NCBI GenBank assembly: GCA_021819245.1
Contig: JAKARI010000020.1
Coordinates: forward strand, 1 to 32,106
Origin: Pseudomonadota bacterium
GTDB taxonomy: Bacteria; Pseudomonadota; Gammaproteobacteria; Acidiferrobacterales; Acidiferrobacteraceae
Reading direction: 5' to 3'
DNA: 32,106 nucleotides
Numbering within the stretch: position 1 is the first letter of the stretch; each line of letters opens with the position of its first letter. The notes under the pieces are model-generated. The model did not search any database and was not told the origin of the DNA. It saw nothing but the letters and a program-made list of their open reading frames with translations. This document shows positions 15,347-24,039 of the stretch, one piece after another. The position numbers and the translations under genes are program-made.

Positions 15347-17155
15347 TCAGTTGACGATGCCTCGGGGCGGGCGGCCCGAGGCCATCCGAGCCAGATGGGC
15401 CAGGAGGGTATGCGGCCCCTCGTAGCCCGGCCATTCCCCGGCCTGGGCGCCGTGACCATCGAAGTAGACCAGTGTGGGGGGACCAAAGGCGTGCAGACGG
15501 GCGAGCAACCGCCGAGCGCGGCCATTGTCGTGGCTGACATCGGCGCGCACGAGGACCAGGGTGCGTAAGGCGCGAGCGACCCGCGGATCCCGGAAGGTGT
15601 TGGCCTCCATGCGCCGGCATTGCACGCACCAGGTGGCCCAGAAATCCACCAGTACCGGTCGCCCGCGGGCATCGGCGAGCGCCGCCTGAAGGCCGCGCAC
15701 CCCATGGATGGTGCGAAACGTAAGCCGCGCCCCGGAGGCAGGCGCCGTCGGTCCCGCGGTCAGGCGCGCAAGCGGGGCCAGCGGATTGCTGGCCCCCGAC
15801 AGGGCCCCCGCACCCAGCACGAGACCATACCCTATGAGCGCCACGCCGAGCCCCTTGATGAGACCCGCGGCCCTCGAAGAACCGGGCCTTAAAGGCTCGA
15901 GGCTCCCGAGGGCCACGCTGCCGACGATGGCGAGCAGCGACCACAATCCGAGCGTGAGCGGCCCCGGCAGGATGCGGCCTTCGAGCCAGATCGCCACCGC
16001 GATCATGAGGAGCCCGAAGACCGCGCGGGTCTTGTCCAGCCACGGACCCGCCTTGGGCAGCAAATGACCCGCCGAGGTGCCGATGGCAAGCAACGGCAGG
16101 CCCATGCCGACACTCAAGGAAAAGAGCGCAAGCCCCCCGAATACCACATCCCCGGTATGCGAGATGAGCAGCAGCGCCCCGGCCAGGGGCGCGGCCACGC
16201 ACGGGCCGACGATGAGCGCCGAGAAGACCCCGAGCACGAGCGTGCCGACAAGCTGCCCGCCCTGGCCGAATCGGCCCAGACGCTCCTGAATGGCGCGCGG
16301 CATCTCGAGATCGTAGAGCCCGAACATGCACAGGGCGAGCACGATAAAGAGGGCGCTGAAGGCCGACAGCACCCACGGGTTCTGAAAGGCCGCCTGGACA
16401 TAGTGCCCGGTGAGCGCGGCGATCACGCCGGCTGCGGTATAGGTGGCCGCCATGCCGATCACGTAGGCGAGCGACAAGGTCAGCGGGCGGGCGCGCCCCC
16501 GGCACTGGCCGACGATGGTCGCAGACAGGATCGGGATCATGGGAAAGACGCACGGCGTGAAGGCAAGCCCAAGCCCTGCTACGAGAAACAAGATCAGGGT
16601 ATCCCAGGGCGGCGCGGCTCGGGCGGGCGGCGCGGCCGCAGGCACGATGGACGCGGATGCCGCAAGCGGCACGGGCCGCAGCCCCGGTGGCCCGGCCATC
16701 CCGGGCGGGACCTTCAACACCACGGTCTTTACAAGCGGCGGGTAGCAGATACCGGCATTCGCACAGCCCTGATACCGTGACGTGACGGAAATCGCGCGCC
16801 CGCCCACCGACCCCACGAATGGCACGGTCAGGACCGTGCGGCCTTCATAGATCTGTTGATGGCCGAAGGCCGGGTCGTTGACCCACCGGCCCTTGGGCAG
16901 ATGAAATGGGGCCAGCCGCACGGTATTCGGGGCGACCGTCAGATGGACACGGCTGCGATAGAGGTGGTAGCCGGGCGCGGCCGTCCACCGCGCACGCAGC
17001 GCGCCGTGCACGATCGCGGCATGGAATCGAAAGGCCTGATTGGGCGCAAGCGGGCGGGCCAAGGCCGGGGCCGCCACGGCGCAAAGGCCCATGAGCGCCA
17101 CCCAAGCTGCACACACCTTTCTTCTCATCCCGCCCGTCTTCTCGTCACACCTCAT
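15347..17155 (-). CDS. dsbD: Thiol:disulfide interchange protein DsbD
   Basis: Inner membrane protein of 602 residues (593 from the alternative ATG at 17128) that carries electrons from cytoplasmic thioredoxin to periplasmic substrates. All three parts are present: signal peptide and periplasmic alpha domain with its Cys pair (YQGCANAGICYPP, about 131 and 137), a transmembrane beta domain of about eight helices with its Cys pair (TPCVFPMIPI, about 202; GPCVAAPLAG, about 319), and the C-terminal thioredoxin gamma domain (FWATWCVQCRRME, about 510 and 513). The gamma motif is CVQC where E. coli has CVAC. The likely start is 17128, since the signal peptide begins there; 17155 adds nine residues. 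It is followed by the DsbC/G-like partner. Confidence 0.95.
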   Translation of the reverse strand: MRCDEKTGGMRRKVCAAWVALMGLCAVAAPALARPLAPNQAFRFHAAIVHGALRARWTAAPGYHLYRSRVHLTVAPNTVRLAPFHLPKGRWVNDPAFGHQQIYEGRTVLTVPFVGSVGGRAISVTSRYQGCANAGICYPPLVKTVVLKVPPGMAGPPGLRPVPLAASASIVPAAAPPARAAPPWDTLILFLVAGLGLAFTPCVFPMIPILSATIVGQCRGRARPLTLSLAYVIGMAATYTAAGVIAALTGHYVQAAFQNPWVLSAFSALFIVLALCMFGLYDLEMPRAIQERLGRFGQGGQLVGTLVLGVFSALIVGPCVAAPLAGALLLISHTGDVVFGGLALFSLSVGMGLPLLAIGTSAGHLLPKAGPWLDKTRAVFGLLMIAVAIWLEGRILPGPLTLGLWSLLAIVGSVALGSLEPLRPGSSRAAGLIKGLGVALIGYGLVLGAGALSGASNPLAPLARLTAGPTAPASGARLTFRTIHGVRGLQAALADARGRPVLVDFWATWCVQCRRMEANTFRDPRVARALRTLVLVRADVSHDNGRARRLLARLHAFGPPTLVYFDGHGAQAGEWPGYEGPHTLLAHLARMASGRPPRGIVN

Positions 17156-17168
17156 GGTGTAAAGACGC

Positions 17169-17200
17169 GCCAGGGCCGGGCTTATTCCCGACCTCGCCTG
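17169..17200 (-). terminator. Hairpin between topA and dsbD
   Basis: On the minus strand CCAGG ... CCTGG (five pairs) encloses CGGG-aataag-CCCG (four pairs), right after the topA stop. There is no T-run, so it may be a weak terminator or an mRNA 3'-end structure; it would separate topA from the dsbD pair. Confidence 0.4.
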
Positions 17201-17201
17201 G

Positions 17202-19496
17202 CTAAGACCCGCCCTCGGCGCACTCCGGACAGGGGACGGCGTAGCCGCACTCTTTCCGGGGGCAGACCTTCTCCGTACCCCGCCGCTTGGTGGTCTTGAC
17301 CGTCAGAATCGGGTGTCCGCACTGCGGGCACGGCTCGGCAAGCGGCGGGTTCCAGACCGCGTACTTGCACTCCGGGTAACGCGAACAGGAGTAAAACAGC
17401 TTACCGTACCGGGACTTGCGCTTAAGGAGCGTACCCTGGCGGCATTCCGGACAGGTGACCTGGGTATCGGTGGGCTTTTCCAGGGGCTCCATGTGCCGGC
17501 ACGTGGGATAATTGCTGCAGCCTATGAAGCGCCCATAGCGACCGCGCTTGATCACAAGCGGGCCTGCGCACAGCGGGCACACGCGATCGGCAATGACCTC
17601 CGGCGCCGGGGCCTCGGCGTCCTCGCCGAGATTGCGCGTATAGTCGCACTCGGGATAGCCGGTACAGCCGATGAAGTAGCCGTTGCGGCCCAGGCGCTTG
17701 GACAGCGGCTTGCCGCACTGGGGACAGGTCTCGGCGAGCACCTCCACGCCCGGGCGCTCGGCATCCTCCTTGTCGCTCACCTGGCGATGGAACTCCGACC
17801 AGAAATCACGCAGCAGAGGGATCCACTCCTTCTCGCCGCGCGAGACCGCGTCCAGATCGTCTTCAAGCCGGGCCGTGAAATCATAATCGACATAGCGCTC
17901 GAAGTGCTGGGCCAGAAACTTGTTCACGACCCGCCCGACATCGGTGGGTTTGAAGCGGCGCTTGTCCAGCACCACATACTCGCGCTGCTGCAAAGTCGAG
18001 ATGATGGCGGCGTAGGTCGACGGCCGCCCGATGCCAAAGGCCTCCAGGGCCTTCACCAGGCTCGCCTCGGAGTAACGCGGGGGCGGTTCCGTGAAATGCT
18101 GCTCCTTGCGGATCTCTTTCAGGGCAACGCGCTCGCCCTCGCGCATATCCGGCAGCAGCCGGTCGGACTCGTCTTCCTCGCCCCTCTTGTCGTCGGCGTC
18201 CTCTTGATAGACCGACATGAAACCCGGCGCGAGCACCACCGAACCGGTCGCGCGCGAGATGTCGCCTGGGCCCGCCTCGAGGTCCACGGCCATGGTATCG
18301 AGAATCGCGGGCACCATCTGGCAGGCCATGGTGCGGCGCCAGATGAGATCATAGAGCTTCAGTTGGTCGGCGCTCAGAAAGGCCCGCAGGTCGTCGGGCG
18401 CGCGCGCCACCGATGTCGGCCGTATGGCCTCGTGGGCCTCCTGGGCATTCTTGGACCGTGTCTTATAGACGTGCGGGGCGGGCGGCAGCTTGTCGGCCCC
18501 GAAGCGCTCGCCGATCACCGCGCGGATCTCGCTTAACGCATCCTGAGCGAGCGTCACGGAATCGGTGCGCATATAGGTGATCAGGCCCACGGTCTCGCCC
18601 TCGATCGCCACGCCCTCGTAAAGCTGTTGCGCGGTGCGCATGGTGCGCTGGGCCGTGAAATAGAGCTTGCGCGAGGCCTCCTGCTGAAGCGTGGAGGTCG
18701 TAAAGGGTGGGGCCGGATGCCGGCGGCGCTGTTTGCGCTCGACGGCGACCACGCGATAGCGGCCGTCGCTGGCGCCCGCCTTGAGGCGCGCCTCGATCTC
18801 GGCCGCGCGCTTGGCGTCGCCCACGGCAAACTGGTCGAGCCGCGCCCCGGAAAGCATCATGAGCCGCGCCTGGAAGGCCTGCCCGGAGGACTCCATCTCC
18901 GAGTCTATCGTCCAATACTCGCGCGCCACGAACCGCTCGATCTCCTCCTCCCGTTCCACGATCAGGCGCAGCGCCGGACTCTGCACGCGGCCCGCCGACA
19001 ACCCGCGGCGCACCTTCTTCCAGAGCAGGGGCGAAAGATTGAATCCGACCAGGTAATCCAGGGCCCGGCGCGCCTGCTGGGCGTTCACGAGGTTCTCGGA
19101 GAGGGCCCGCGGCTCGGCGACCGCCTTTTGAATGGCGCCCTTTGTGATCTCATGAAACACGACCCGATGCACCGGTTTGTCGGCCAGCAGGCCCTCCTCT
19201 TTGAGAATCTCGTACAGGTGCCAGGAAATGGCCTCGCCTTCGCGGTCCGGGTCGGTGGCGAGATACAAGACGTCGGCCTTCTTCATGGCCTTGATGATGA
19301 GGTCGATATGCTTGCGGTTCTTCTCGATGACCTCGTACTTCATGCCGAAATCATGCTCGGTGTCGACCGCACCCTTTTTGGGTATGAGGTCGCGCACATG
19401 GCCGTATGAGGCCAGGGCGGTGAAACCCTTGCCCAGATATTTGCTCATCGTCTTGGCCTTGGCGGGCGACTCGACAATGATGAGATTTTTAGTCAT
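17202..19496 (-). CDS. topA: DNA topoisomerase I
   Basis: Type IA topoisomerase of 764 residues that relaxes negative supercoils. The TOPRIM domain is at the N-terminus (LIIVESPAKAKTMSKYLG; acidic triad ATDPDREGE at about 80-88). The nucleophile Tyr is at about 308 in LITYMRTDSV. Other core motifs are LSAGRVQSPALRL and GRPSTYAAIISTLQ. The C-terminus has four zinc-ribbon units (about 590, 635, 680 and 725), each with a CPxC type knuckle and a second Cys pair such as CTGYPEC, CSNYPTC, CSRYPEC, and a last one ending CPRKEC. This is shorter than E. coli (865) because the C-terminal ribbon-like domains after the zinc fingers are absent. The start ATG 19496 has only a weak upstream AAAGA. Confidence 0.97.
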   Translation of the reverse strand: MTKNLIIVESPAKAKTMSKYLGKGFTALASYGHVRDLIPKKGAVDTEHDFGMKYEVIEKNRKHIDLIIKAMKKADVLYLATDPDREGEAISWHLYEILKEEGLLADKPVHRVVFHEITKGAIQKAVAEPRALSENLVNAQQARRALDYLVGFNLSPLLWKKVRRGLSAGRVQSPALRLIVEREEEIERFVAREYWTIDSEMESSGQAFQARLMMLSGARLDQFAVGDAKRAAEIEARLKAGASDGRYRVVAVERKQRRRHPAPPFTTSTLQQEASRKLYFTAQRTMRTAQQLYEGVAIEGETVGLITYMRTDSVTLAQDALSEIRAVIGERFGADKLPPAPHVYKTRSKNAQEAHEAIRPTSVARAPDDLRAFLSADQLKLYDLIWRRTMACQMVPAILDTMAVDLEAGPGDISRATGSVVLAPGFMSVYQEDADDKRGEEDESDRLLPDMREGERVALKEIRKEQHFTEPPPRYSEASLVKALEAFGIGRPSTYAAIISTLQQREYVVLDKRRFKPTDVGRVVNKFLAQHFERYVDYDFTARLEDDLDAVSRGEKEWIPLLRDFWSEFHRQVSDKEDAERPGVEVLAETCPQCGKPLSKRLGRNGYFIGCTGYPECDYTRNLGEDAEAPAPEVIADRVCPLCAGPLVIKRGRYGRFIGCSNYPTCRHMEPLEKPTDTQVTCPECRQGTLLKRKSRYGKLFYSCSRYPECKYAVWNPPLAEPCPQCGHPILTVKTTKRRGTEKVCPRKECGYAVPCPECAEGGS

Positions 19497-19566
19497 GTGT
19501 CTTTAAGCGATAGCGGTAGACGAGTTGGGGCACTATGGGCCCTGGGAAATGCGCGCGCCACCCGGC

Positions 19567-19587
19567 GATTTCCTGGGGAAGGAAACC
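19567..19587 (-). terminator. Hairpin directly after smg, before topA
   Basis: GGTTTCC-ttcccca-GGAAATC gives seven pairs (one G-U) two bases after the smg stop. No T-run follows. In the 92 bp smg-topA gap it might attenuate read-through into topA. Nothing else is seen there. Confidence 0.3.
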
Positions 19588-19588
19588 T

Positions 19589-20071
19589 TTAGTTAAGGGC
19601 GCCCTGGATTTCGTTAAACACCAGGTCCTCCATCCAGGCATAGGCCTGTTCCTGGCCCGGCTGGTTGAACAGCACCATCAGAATGATCCATTTCATCTGC
19701 TCCAGGTCCATCTCATCCGTTTCGAGCGCCATCACGCGATCGATCACGAGTTCGCGTGCCGCCGCATCCAGCACCCCACCCTGCTCCAGGAACAGAAGAA
19801 AGCCCCGCGAGGCCGTGTCCATCTTCTTGTGCTCATCCTCGGAGTACACGCGCAGCGACTTCAGGGATGCGTTGGCAGGCGAGACGGCCTCGTTGCTCCG
19901 AAGGGCGGCAAGGCCCTCAAGCCATGCGAAGGCCTTCATGATCTCCGCCTTCGGAAACCCAGCCTGCGCCAATTCGTCGGCCAGTGACTCCTGGTCGGGC
20001 TGGAAATCGGGCCCCTCGTCCATGTAGTTTTCGAACAGGTACATGAGGACGTCGAGGACGTTTTCTTTCAT
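19589..20071 (-). CDS. smg: Smg protein (DUF494)
   Basis: Acidic cytoplasmic protein of 160 residues (E. coli Smg 157). The start MKENVLDVLMYLFENYMD is diagnostic, followed by the DELAQAGFPKAEIMKAFAWLE helical region, LRVYSEDEHKKMDTASRGFL and the ending MEDLVFNEI. Its biochemical function is unknown. ATG 20071 is chosen because the diagnostic start begins there, although the frame is open to 20137. It lies between topA and a LysM gene; the dprA gene usually next to smg is missing. Confidence 0.93.
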   Translation of the reverse strand: MKENVLDVLMYLFENYMDEGPDFQPDQESLADELAQAGFPKAEIMKAFAWLEGLAALRSNEAVSPANASLKSLRVYSEDEHKKMDTASRGFLLFLEQGGVLDAAARELVIDRVMALETDEMDLEQMKWIILMVLFNQPGQEQAYAWMEDLVFNEIQGALN

Positions 20072-20157
20072 TTCAGGATCTTGCACTCTCCGGTCCGCTC
20101 CCAAGATAGGGCGCACAACGCCTTTGGCAAAGAGCATGGAGCAAACGGCGACTCAGG

Positions 20158-21225
20158 TCAATCGCGCGGCGTTGCCACCGTGTCGCCGACGTGGATTTCG
20201 CGGTGCGCTTCCATGATGACGCCGTAGCTCACGCGGGCGAATGTCCGGAAGATCATGAGCAGGCCCAGCGGCTGCCTGCGGCCGCGCACCATCTCGCGGT
20301 TTACGGGATCATAGAACGGGCGCGGCCGGCTATAGATGCGCAGGACATAGCCGCGCCGGATCCCGGCATTCTTGCCCACATCTATGGCCACCGCGGCATA
20401 CGTCCCGAGATTCAGATTGTCATGGGTCGCGGCCACCACGGTGGCATCAATGCGCCTCCTCGGGGCGCGCGGATAGTAATAGGGGATCGGCGCCTCACGA
20501 TGCCACGGGATCAGGCGATCCCCGGCCTCGACCTCGCGAATCGATGAGGTGATCTCAAGCTCCGGCAGGCGCCGCCCGGGGCGCACGAGCCGCGCTTCGC
20601 CGACATATTTCGTCTCATACGCCAGAAAATCCCCGTCTCTGGTACGCAACGCCGGTCCGCGGCGGTAGATTTCATAGACCTTCCCCGGGTGAGGCCCGAG
20701 ATCCTTGGCGTAAAACCGGCTCATGGGGCCGAGGAAGGTGTGGCGGTGTACCGCGCTCGCCACATAACCCAGGCGATGAAAGGCGCGCCGCGATAGGGCG
20801 AGCGGGCGCTGCAAAAACGGCCCTATGACGCTTGGCTCGAGGGTCGGGATGGGGGCTACCAGGGCATGCGAACGGACCCGGGGCCTGAGCACGACCGTAT
20901 TTCGCGAGCCCGCGGCCATGGTCTGGCCGAGGGCCGCCATGGCCGCGGCGGGGCCTTCATCGACGAGATACGGCGCGCCGTGGATATAGCGCAGCACGAT
21001 GACATCGCCCGGATAGATGAGATCCGGGTCGCGGATCTGAATATTGCGATTCCAGATCCCCGGCCAGCGCCACGGGTCCTGAAAGAAGTGGGTCGCAATA
21101 CCCCATAGCGTATCCCCCGTGCGCACCACATAGCGTTGCGGGACATGGGGAATGGCCAAGCGGTCCGCCCACACGACGGGGGACAGGGCCGCTATCAGCA
21201 AAAGACTTAAGCGAACTCGACGCAT
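20158..21225 (-). CDS. LysM domain protein, exported
   Basis: Protein of 355 residues with a signal peptide (about 1-20, ending VWA) and a LysM domain immediately after it (about 31-79: YVVRTGDTLWGIATHFFQDPWRWPGIW by region; LIYPGDVIVLRY closes it). The longer C-terminal part has beta-rich segments (YYPRAPRRRIDATVV; VAIDVGKNAGIRRGYVLRI) and no enzyme signature that I recognise. LysM binds peptidoglycan, so the protein is likely periplasmic and wall-bound. A LysM gene beside dprA/smg/def is a conserved gammaproteobacterial arrangement. The start ATG 21225 has no Shine-Dalgarno sequence upstream (CACTCCTGTCC), which suggests a leaderless or unusual start. It diverges from def, with 83 bases between start codons. 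Confidence 0.85.
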   Translation of the reverse strand: MRRVRLSLLLIAALSPVVWADRLAIPHVPQRYVVRTGDTLWGIATHFFQDPWRWPGIWNRNIQIRDPDLIYPGDVIVLRYIHGAPYLVDEGPAAAMAALGQTMAAGSRNTVVLRPRVRSHALVAPIPTLEPSVIGPFLQRPLALSRRAFHRLGYVASAVHRHTFLGPMSRFYAKDLGPHPGKVYEIYRRGPALRTRDGDFLAYETKYVGEARLVRPGRRLPELEITSSIREVEAGDRLIPWHREAPIPYYYPRAPRRRIDATVVAATHDNLNLGTYAAVAIDVGKNAGIRRGYVLRIYSRPRPFYDPVNREMVRGRRQPLGLLMIFRTFARVSYGVIMEAHREIHVGDTVATPRD

Positions 21226-21295
21226 GGACAGGAGTGTAGTGGGTGATCCGGCAATCGTCCACCCGTCTTGTGGGGTGCGTGCCCGCCGATTGCGG

Positions 21296-21301
21296 TATAA
21301 T
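21296..21301 (+). promoter_or_regulatory. def: TATAAT -10 box abutting the def start
   Basis: A perfect TATAAT ends seven bases before ATG 21309. With a normal -10 to +1 distance, transcription would start at about 21308-21309, on or next to the start codon, giving a leaderless def-fmt-rsmB message. No good -35 is visible at 17 bases. An in-frame ATG at 21300 overlaps the box and is unlikely to be used if this is the promoter. Confidence 0.5.
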
Positions 21302-21308
21302 GCGCGCC

Positions 21309-21812
21309 ATGGCATTACGCGACATCCTTCGTTACCCCGACCCCCGGTTGCGCAAGAAGGCGCTGCCTGTGGACCGTGTGGATCAGGGGGTTCGGGACCT
21401 CATCCGGGATATGGCCGAGACCATGTATAAGGCCCCGGGTATCGGTTTGGCCGCAACCCAGATCGATGTGGCCAAGCGGGTCGTGGTCATCGACGTGAGC
21501 GCCGAACATCAGGAGTTGCGGGTGTTCGTAAACCCGGTCATCCGTGAGCGTTCCGGGGTGTATGGCATCGAAGAGGGCTGTCTGTCGGTGCCCGGGATAT
21601 TCGAGGAAGTCGAGCGGGCCCAGAAGGTTACGGTATGCGCGCAAGATGAAAACGGCGTGGCCTTCGAGCTCGTGGCCGAAGACCTGCTGGCCGTCTGCAT
21701 TCAGCACGAAATCGATCACCTCGATGGCAAGGTCTTCGTCGATTACCTCTCCCGCTTAAAGCAGCAGCGCATTCGCAAGAAACTCGAAAAACAGCAGCGC
21801 CTCGCGATGTGA
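21309..21812 (+). CDS. def: Peptide deformylase
   Basis: Metalloenzyme of 167 residues (E. coli 169) that removes the formyl group from nascent proteins. The three metal/active-site motifs are intact: GIGLAATQ (about 44-51), EGCLSVPG with the metal-ligand Cys (about 89-96), and QHEIDHLDG with two His ligands and catalytic Glu (about 131-139). The start [15 protein letters not shown] matches the family. It begins the def-fmt-rsmB operon, as in E. coli, seven bases before fmt. A possible leaderless start is described in the promoter entry. Confidence 0.97.
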   Translation: MALRDILRYPDPRLRKKALPVDRVDQGVRDLIRDMAETMYKAPGIGLAATQIDVAKRVVVIDVSAEHQELRVFVNPVIRERSGVYGIEEGCLSVPGIFEEVERAQKVTVCAQDENGVAFELVAEDLLAVCIQHEIDHLDGKVFVDYLSRLKQQRIRKKLEKQQRLAM

Positions 21813-21819
21813 CCCGGCC

Positions 21820-22743
21820 GTGAAGACGGTTTTTGCGGGGACACCGCCCTTTGCCCTCCCGGCCCTGGAGGCCCTGATTCAGGGCGGCTTCGCCGTGCAG
21901 GCAGTCCTCACCCAGCCCGACCGGCCGGCCGGGCGCGGGCGCAAGGTGACCCCAAGCCCGGTCAAGGCCCACGCGTGTGCGCTTGGCCTTCCGGTGTACA
22001 CCCCCGCGGACGGCGCCGGGGCCGAGGCGGTGGTGCGATCCTTGGAACCGGATGTGGTCATAGTCGTCGCCTACGGGATGCTCCTGCCCCCCGCGCTCCT
22101 TGCGATTCCCAGATACGGCGCCCTCAACATTCACGCCTCGCTGCTCCCGCGCTGGCGCGGGGCCGCACCCATTGCGCGGGCGATAGAGGCCGGCGATAGC
22201 GAGACCGGCATTACCATTATCCGTCTGGATGCCGGCCTCGATACCGGACCGATGCTCGCGCGCGCCGCCACCCCCATCGGACAAGACGAGACCGCCGAGG
22301 CGCTCACCGCGCGGCTCGCGCACCTGGGGGCGCAGACACTGATGCCGGTGCTCGAGGCCCTTGGGCACGGACACCCCGTGACCGCCGTCCCCCAACCGCC
22401 CGTTGGCGCAAGCTATGCCCGCAAACTGCGCAAAGAGGAAGGGGTTGTCGACTGGCAGCGGGACGCCGCCCTTCTGGAACGGCAGATCCGCGCGTTCACG
22501 CCATGGCCCGGCCTGCGCGCCTCGATAGGGGGGGTGGACGTCAAGATCGGCGCGGCGCGGGTGGGAGGCGCCAGGTGCCCGGCGTCGCCTGGCGTGGTGC
22601 TCGAGGCCGGGCCCGACCTCGTGATCGCGACGGGGCACGGGGCGCTCGTACCGACCCTCTTGCAGGTCGCCGGCGGCCGCATGCAGCCATCGCAGGCGTT
22701 TTTGCAGGCCCACCCCCTGAAGGTCGGGGATCGTGTCGCCTAG
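21820..22743 (+). CDS. fmt: Methionyl-tRNA formyltransferase
   Basis: Enzyme of 307 residues (E. coli 315) that formylates initiator Met-tRNA using 10-formyltetrahydrofolate. Visible features are FAGTPPFALPALEAL, the folate-linked loop DRPAGRGRKVTPSPVK (about 37-52), the catalytic Asn/His segment NIHASLLPRWRGAAPI, the Asp in LDAGLDTGPML, and the C-terminal OB-like domain from about residue 205. The start is GTG at 21820. Its last 11 bases overlap rsmB. Def removes what Fmt adds, and both lie in one operon. Confidence 0.96.
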   Translation: MKTVFAGTPPFALPALEALIQGGFAVQAVLTQPDRPAGRGRKVTPSPVKAHACALGLPVYTPADGAGAEAVVRSLEPDVVIVVAYGMLLPPALLAIPRYGALNIHASLLPRWRGAAPIARAIEAGDSETGITIIRLDAGLDTGPMLARAATPIGQDETAEALTARLAHLGAQTLMPVLEALGHGHPVTAVPQPPVGASYARKLRKEEGVVDWQRDAALLERQIRAFTPWPGLRASIGGVDVKIGAARVGGARCPASPGVVLEAGPDLVIATGHGALVPTLLQVAGGRMQPSQAFLQAHPLKVGDRVA

Positions 22744-24019
22744 GCCGCGTCACGCCTTGACCCTGCGGGCGCGATCCGCACGCATCATCGCCCGCGTACT
22801 CGCCGGATACGCACTCGATCGCGCGCGCGACGAGGACCGCGCGCGCTACGGCCGTCACGGGCTCGTCGAGGAACTCGCGATCGGCACGATCCGCTATGCC
22901 CCGCGGCTCCTCGCGCGCGTAGGCCCGCTCCAAAAACAGCCGTTTCGCCCGGCCGACCGGGACCTGGAGGCCCTGATCCTCATGGGCCTCTATCAGGCCT
23001 TGTTCATGGACACGCCGGCGGCCGTGGCGGTATCCGAGGCCGTAGCCGCCACCGAGGCCCTGGGGAAACCCTGGGGCAAGGGCGCGGCCAATGCGCTGCT
23101 GCGGGCCGCCCTGGCGGCGGAAAGCGCCGAGCCCTATGCCGGTTATAACCACCCGGACTGGCTCGTCGACCGCCTGCGGGCAGCATGGCCGCAGGCATGG
23201 CGCGCGGTGCTCGCCGCCAACGACGAGCGGGCGCCGCTGACGTTGCGCGTAGACATCGGGCGCGTGGCGCGCGCCGACTACCTCAAACAGCTTGCGGACG
23301 CGGGGATCATGGCCGAGGCCCACCCCCTGGCCTTGGCCGCGGTGGTGCTCGCCCAGGGGACCCAGGTCGCAGGGCTTCCGGGGTTTAGCGAGGGACTGGT
23401 GTCGGTTCAGGACGCGGGCGCGCAATGGGCGGCGCCCCTCCTCGCCCCACAGCCCGGGGACATCGTTCTCGACGCCTGCGCCGCCCCCGGGGGCAAGACC
23501 GGGCACCTGGCCCAGATCGCCCCCGAGGCCCGCGTGATGGCCGTCGACTCCGATCCGGCGCGGGTGATGCGGCTTCAGGAGACCGTGGCGCGACTCCAAT
23601 GCGGTGCCCATGTCCAGGTGGTGACCCACGACCTGACGGCGGACCCCCTGACGGGGCGCTTTCAGCGCATCCTGCTCGACGCGCCCTGCTCGGCGACCGG
23701 CGTCATCCGCCGTCATCCGGACATCAAGCTCAATCGCCGGGTCACGGACCTGCCCCCGCTGCGCGCCATACAGGCGCAGCTCCTCGATCGGCTCTGGCAA
23801 AACCTCGCGCCTGGCGGCACCATGATGTATGTGACCTGCTCGGTGCTGCCGGAGGAAAACGAGGACCAGGTGGCGGACTTTCTCGCGCGCACGCCGGATG
23901 CGAGCGAGCACCCCTTTTGGCTGCCGGCCGGGCACAAACGCCGAGTCGGCTGGCAACTCCTGCCGGGCGACGCCGGCATGGATGGGTTCTATTACGCGCG
24001 CCTCGTGCGGCGCGGGTGA
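22733..24019 (+). CDS. rsmB: 16S rRNA m5C967 methyltransferase RsmB
   Basis: SAM-dependent rRNA methyltransferase of 428 residues (E. coli 429). An N-terminal NusB-like RNA-binding domain (about 10-140) is followed by the Rossmann methyltransferase domain. SAM motif VLDACAAPGGKTGHLAQ lies at about 245-261; the two cysteines of the mechanism are in LDAPCSATGVIRRHPD (about 315-330) and VTCSVLPEEN (about 366-375). The start is GTG at 22733, overlapping fmt. In E. coli trkA follows; here a small TPR gene follows instead. Confidence 0.96.
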   Translation: MSPRPRHALTLRARSARIIARVLAGYALDRARDEDRARYGRHGLVEELAIGTIRYAPRLLARVGPLQKQPFRPADRDLEALILMGLYQALFMDTPAAVAVSEAVAATEALGKPWGKGAANALLRAALAAESAEPYAGYNHPDWLVDRLRAAWPQAWRAVLAANDERAPLTLRVDIGRVARADYLKQLADAGIMAEAHPLALAAVVLAQGTQVAGLPGFSEGLVSVQDAGAQWAAPLLAPQPGDIVLDACAAPGGKTGHLAQIAPEARVMAVDSDPARVMRLQETVARLQCGAHVQVVTHDLTADPLTGRFQRILLDAPCSATGVIRRHPDIKLNRRVTDLPPLRAIQAQLLDRLWQNLAPGGTMMYVTCSVLPEENEDQVADFLARTPDASEHPFWLPAGHKRRVGWQLLPGDAGMDGFYYARLVRRG

Positions 24020-24039
24020 CGGCGATCGGGAGACAGCCC

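Noticed and set aside
15303-16553. Upstream extension of the DsbC/G-like frame giving a 609-residue protein
   Set aside because: The extension lies in a second frame inside dsbD and is low-complexity; the signal peptide at 15302 marks the true start.
17313-18536. Long open frame on the plus strand opposite topA
   Set aside because: topA is certain and full length; the opposite frame is a shadow.
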